Source of the DNA: Bacillota bacterium
Lineage (GTDB): Bacteria > Bacillota > Clostridia > Christensenellales > SZUA-584
NCBI GenBank assembly: GCA_023415915.1
Contig: JAEZIZ010000083.1
Coordinates: 1-64,000 of the forward strand
Direction of reading: 5' to 3'
DNA length: 64,000 nucleotides
Below, in pieces: positions 62,641 through 64,000 of this stretch. Numbering within the stretch: position 1 is the stretch's first letter; each line of letters starts with the position of its first letter. A model generated the notes under the pieces. The model did no database searches, had not been told where the DNA came from, and was given only the letters and a program-made list of their open reading frames with translations. The position numbers and the translations under genes are program-made.

Positions 62641-64000
62641 TCAGCCTTTTCGACGGCGCAACAGCGGAATAATCCACCCCCGATGAGACAGAAGCGCAAC
62701 GGCGGCGATTACCAACGCTATAGTTGCCGTGGCATTCGTACCGCTTTGCGCGAGCAGAGCATCCCCGCTTGCGGGAAACATGTCGTCCGTTATCTTCAGC
62801 TGCTTTCCGTTCGTCAGCGTAAATACGGCTTCGCCGTATTCATTGACAGCGCTGCTTTCGATTCCCACGCCGTCTCTGCCATTGGTAACGGTAAACGTTG
62901 TTTTTGTACCGTTGGTAAAGGTAATCGTATAGGTATCCACATAGCCCTCGGTTCCGGTTTTTTCGATACTCTTTATGCCGTTTCCGGTGCTGCCGTTTTC
63001 ACCGTCCGAGCCATTCACACCGTCACGGCCGTCCGAGCCATTCACACCATCACGGCCGTCCGAGCCATCTTTGCCATTCTGGCCGTCCATACCGTTCACG
63101 CCGTCACGGCCATCTTTACCATCCGCGCCGTTCGCGCCATTCTGGCCATTCTGGCCATCCGCGCCTGCTTCTCCCTGAGGGCCTGTGATATCCGATAGTT
63201 CCACCAGGTCATGCCACTCTGTTTCATCCGTATAGCGCCACTGGATATAATTTTCGCCCGTTCGCAGCTCGATCTCCCTTTCGGCCAAAGCTGCTTCGCG
63301 GAAAGTGAAATCAGTCGGCGAGTCCGCCGTGATAGCTCCGCCTTCGTACCGGGTGGAGGGAGTCTGCGCGCCGAGGGTCACGGCCCCCTGGGGCAGGTAA
63401 AGATAAAGCTTGCCGGAGGCGTCCGTGAACACATCGTTAATGCCGTAATAGTTTGCGCTCGATGTGAGCGAATTGACCGGCGTTTTAGCGGCAACGCCTT
63501 CCAGCGTGATGACGGTGGGAAAGACGTCCGCACCATATGCGTTCTTCAGTGTGCCGTCGCTGCCAAGGTGCTCGTATCCTCCGCCTATGCCCACGAATCC
63601 GGATACCGCTACCGTGCCGCCGCTGATCGTCACCTCGCCGCCGTCGCCTCTCCAACCGCCGCCGATCCCTGCGCCCCTGTCGGTACCTGTAGCTATGACT
63701 GTGCCGCCGCTGATGGTGACCTTGCCGCAAGTTCCATAATAACCGCCGCCGATCCCCGAGCTCAGGGTGTCCCCCGCAATGGCCGTGACCGTACCGCCGC
63801 TGATCGTCACCTCGCCGCCGGCACCCGCGCCATACGCGGCGCCTATGCCTGCGCCGCTGGTGCCGCCTCTGGCCGTCACCGTGCCGCCGCTGATGGTGAT
63901 TGTGCCGCTGTCATCAGAGGAGCCGCCGATACCAGCTGCACTATAGCCGCCGATGGCGGTAAGCGAGCCTTCAGGGTCGGAGCTGACGCCGATCGTCAGC
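62641..64000 (-). CDS. Collagen-like, repeat-rich surface protein, cut by the window edge
   Basis: The frame is open to the right edge, so the start lies beyond the window. Visible from N to C: repeats of a TISGGTV...GIGGG type (four or more, a right-handed beta-helix-like carbohydrate-binding pattern). A divergent domain follows, then about 24 Gly-X-Y triplets (GPQGEAGADGQNG, DGKDGRDGVNGMDGQ) and a compact C-terminal domain. The end is a hydrophobic segment (ATIALVIAAVALLS) and a basic tail RRRKG, a membrane anchor without a clear LPXTG. Collagen-like surface fibres of this type mediate adhesion in some bacteria; a spore-coat role is also possible. The function is not shown. Confidence 0.82.
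   Translation of the reverse strand, partial: LTIGVSSDPEGSLTAIGGYSAAGIGGSSDDSGTITISGGTVTARGGTSGAGIGAAYGAGAGGEVTISGGTVTAIAGDTLSSGIGGGYYGTCGKVTISGGTVIATGTDRGAGIGGGWRGDGGEVTISGGTVAVSGFVGIGGGYEHLGSDGTLKNAYGADVFPTVITLEGVAAKTPVNSLTSSANYYGINDVFTDASGKLYLYLPQGAVTLGAQTPSTRYEGGAITADSPTDFTFREAALAEREIELRTGENYIQWRYTDETEWHDLVELSDITGPQGEAGADGQNGQNGANGADGKDGRDGVNGMDGQNGKDGSDGRDGVNGSDGRDGVNGSDGENGSTGNGIKSIEKTGTEGYVDTYTITFTNGTKTTFTVTNGRDGVGIESSAVNEYGEAVFTLTNGKQLKITDDMFPASGDALLAQSGTNATATIALVIAAVALLSHRGWIIPLLRRRKG

Overview
The window looks like a chromosome segment from an anaerobic, endospore-forming member of the Firmicutes (Clostridia grade). It carries the spoIIIA operon, spoIIP, gpr and a SleB-type cortex hydrolase. 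It also has a T-box leucine operon, a PyrR-controlled pyr operon, a B12-dependent ribonucleotide reductase, a membrane pyrophosphatase and oxygen-sensitive activase-type proteins. Genus cannot be read from the sequence. Most genes are on the minus strand, and several starts are TTG with good ribosome binding sites.

Layout, left to right. 1-4959: start of an unknown gene, then spoIIIAH-AA (forespore-mother cell channel) in inverted order. 4986-8681: leuA-leuC-leuD behind a T-box leader; leuB is absent. 8758-11067: hppA. 11108-14065: three overlapping genes of the 2-hydroxyacyl-CoA dehydratase activase / DUF2229 type. 14172-14270: an unassigned structured RNA. 14679-23737: a seven-gene operon headed by a FadR-type GntR regulator. 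It encodes two tandem copies of a phytoene-desaturase-like flavoprotein plus a ferredoxin-fused NAD(P)H reductase, then a YhhN lysoplasmalogenase-family protein and a membrane alpha/beta hydrolase. With the neighbouring activase trio this is the best candidate for an undescribed (probably lipid or isoprenoid) redox system.

24239-30229: a 1904-residue secreted phosphoesterase / repeat protein behind an attenuator-like leader. 30421-31127: a tRNA operon (Leu, Gly, Gly, Lys) with a partial duplication of a tRNA-Gly 3' end. 31174-39803: SEC-C protein, isocitrate dehydrogenase, EF-G-like GTPase, a membrane protein on the plus strand, an orphan anti-sigma factor, an SRAP gene with an in-frame stop codon, and class II ribonucleotide reductase. 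39891-42982: murI, spoIIP, gpr. 42982-53721: pyrR-pyrB-pyrC-pyrF-carA-carB-pyrK-pyrD-pyrE with a classical PyrR attenuator. 53748-55366: HAD phosphatase and iron-sulfur flavoprotein on the plus strand. 55369-59843: thioesterase-fold protein, a small unknown protein, mtrB (TRAP) and dnaE. 60000-61369: ABC permease and ATPase. 61505-64000: SleB-type hydrolase, a repeat region, and the 3' part of a collagen-like surface protein running off the right edge.

A family of about 40-bp imperfect palindromes (about 14 copies, single or in arrays of 2 to 5) is scattered through the intergenic regions. It also lies inside the pyr leader and inside the coding start of spoIIP. Its arms vary while keeping base pairing, which suggests a mobile REP-like element specific to this genome or lineage.
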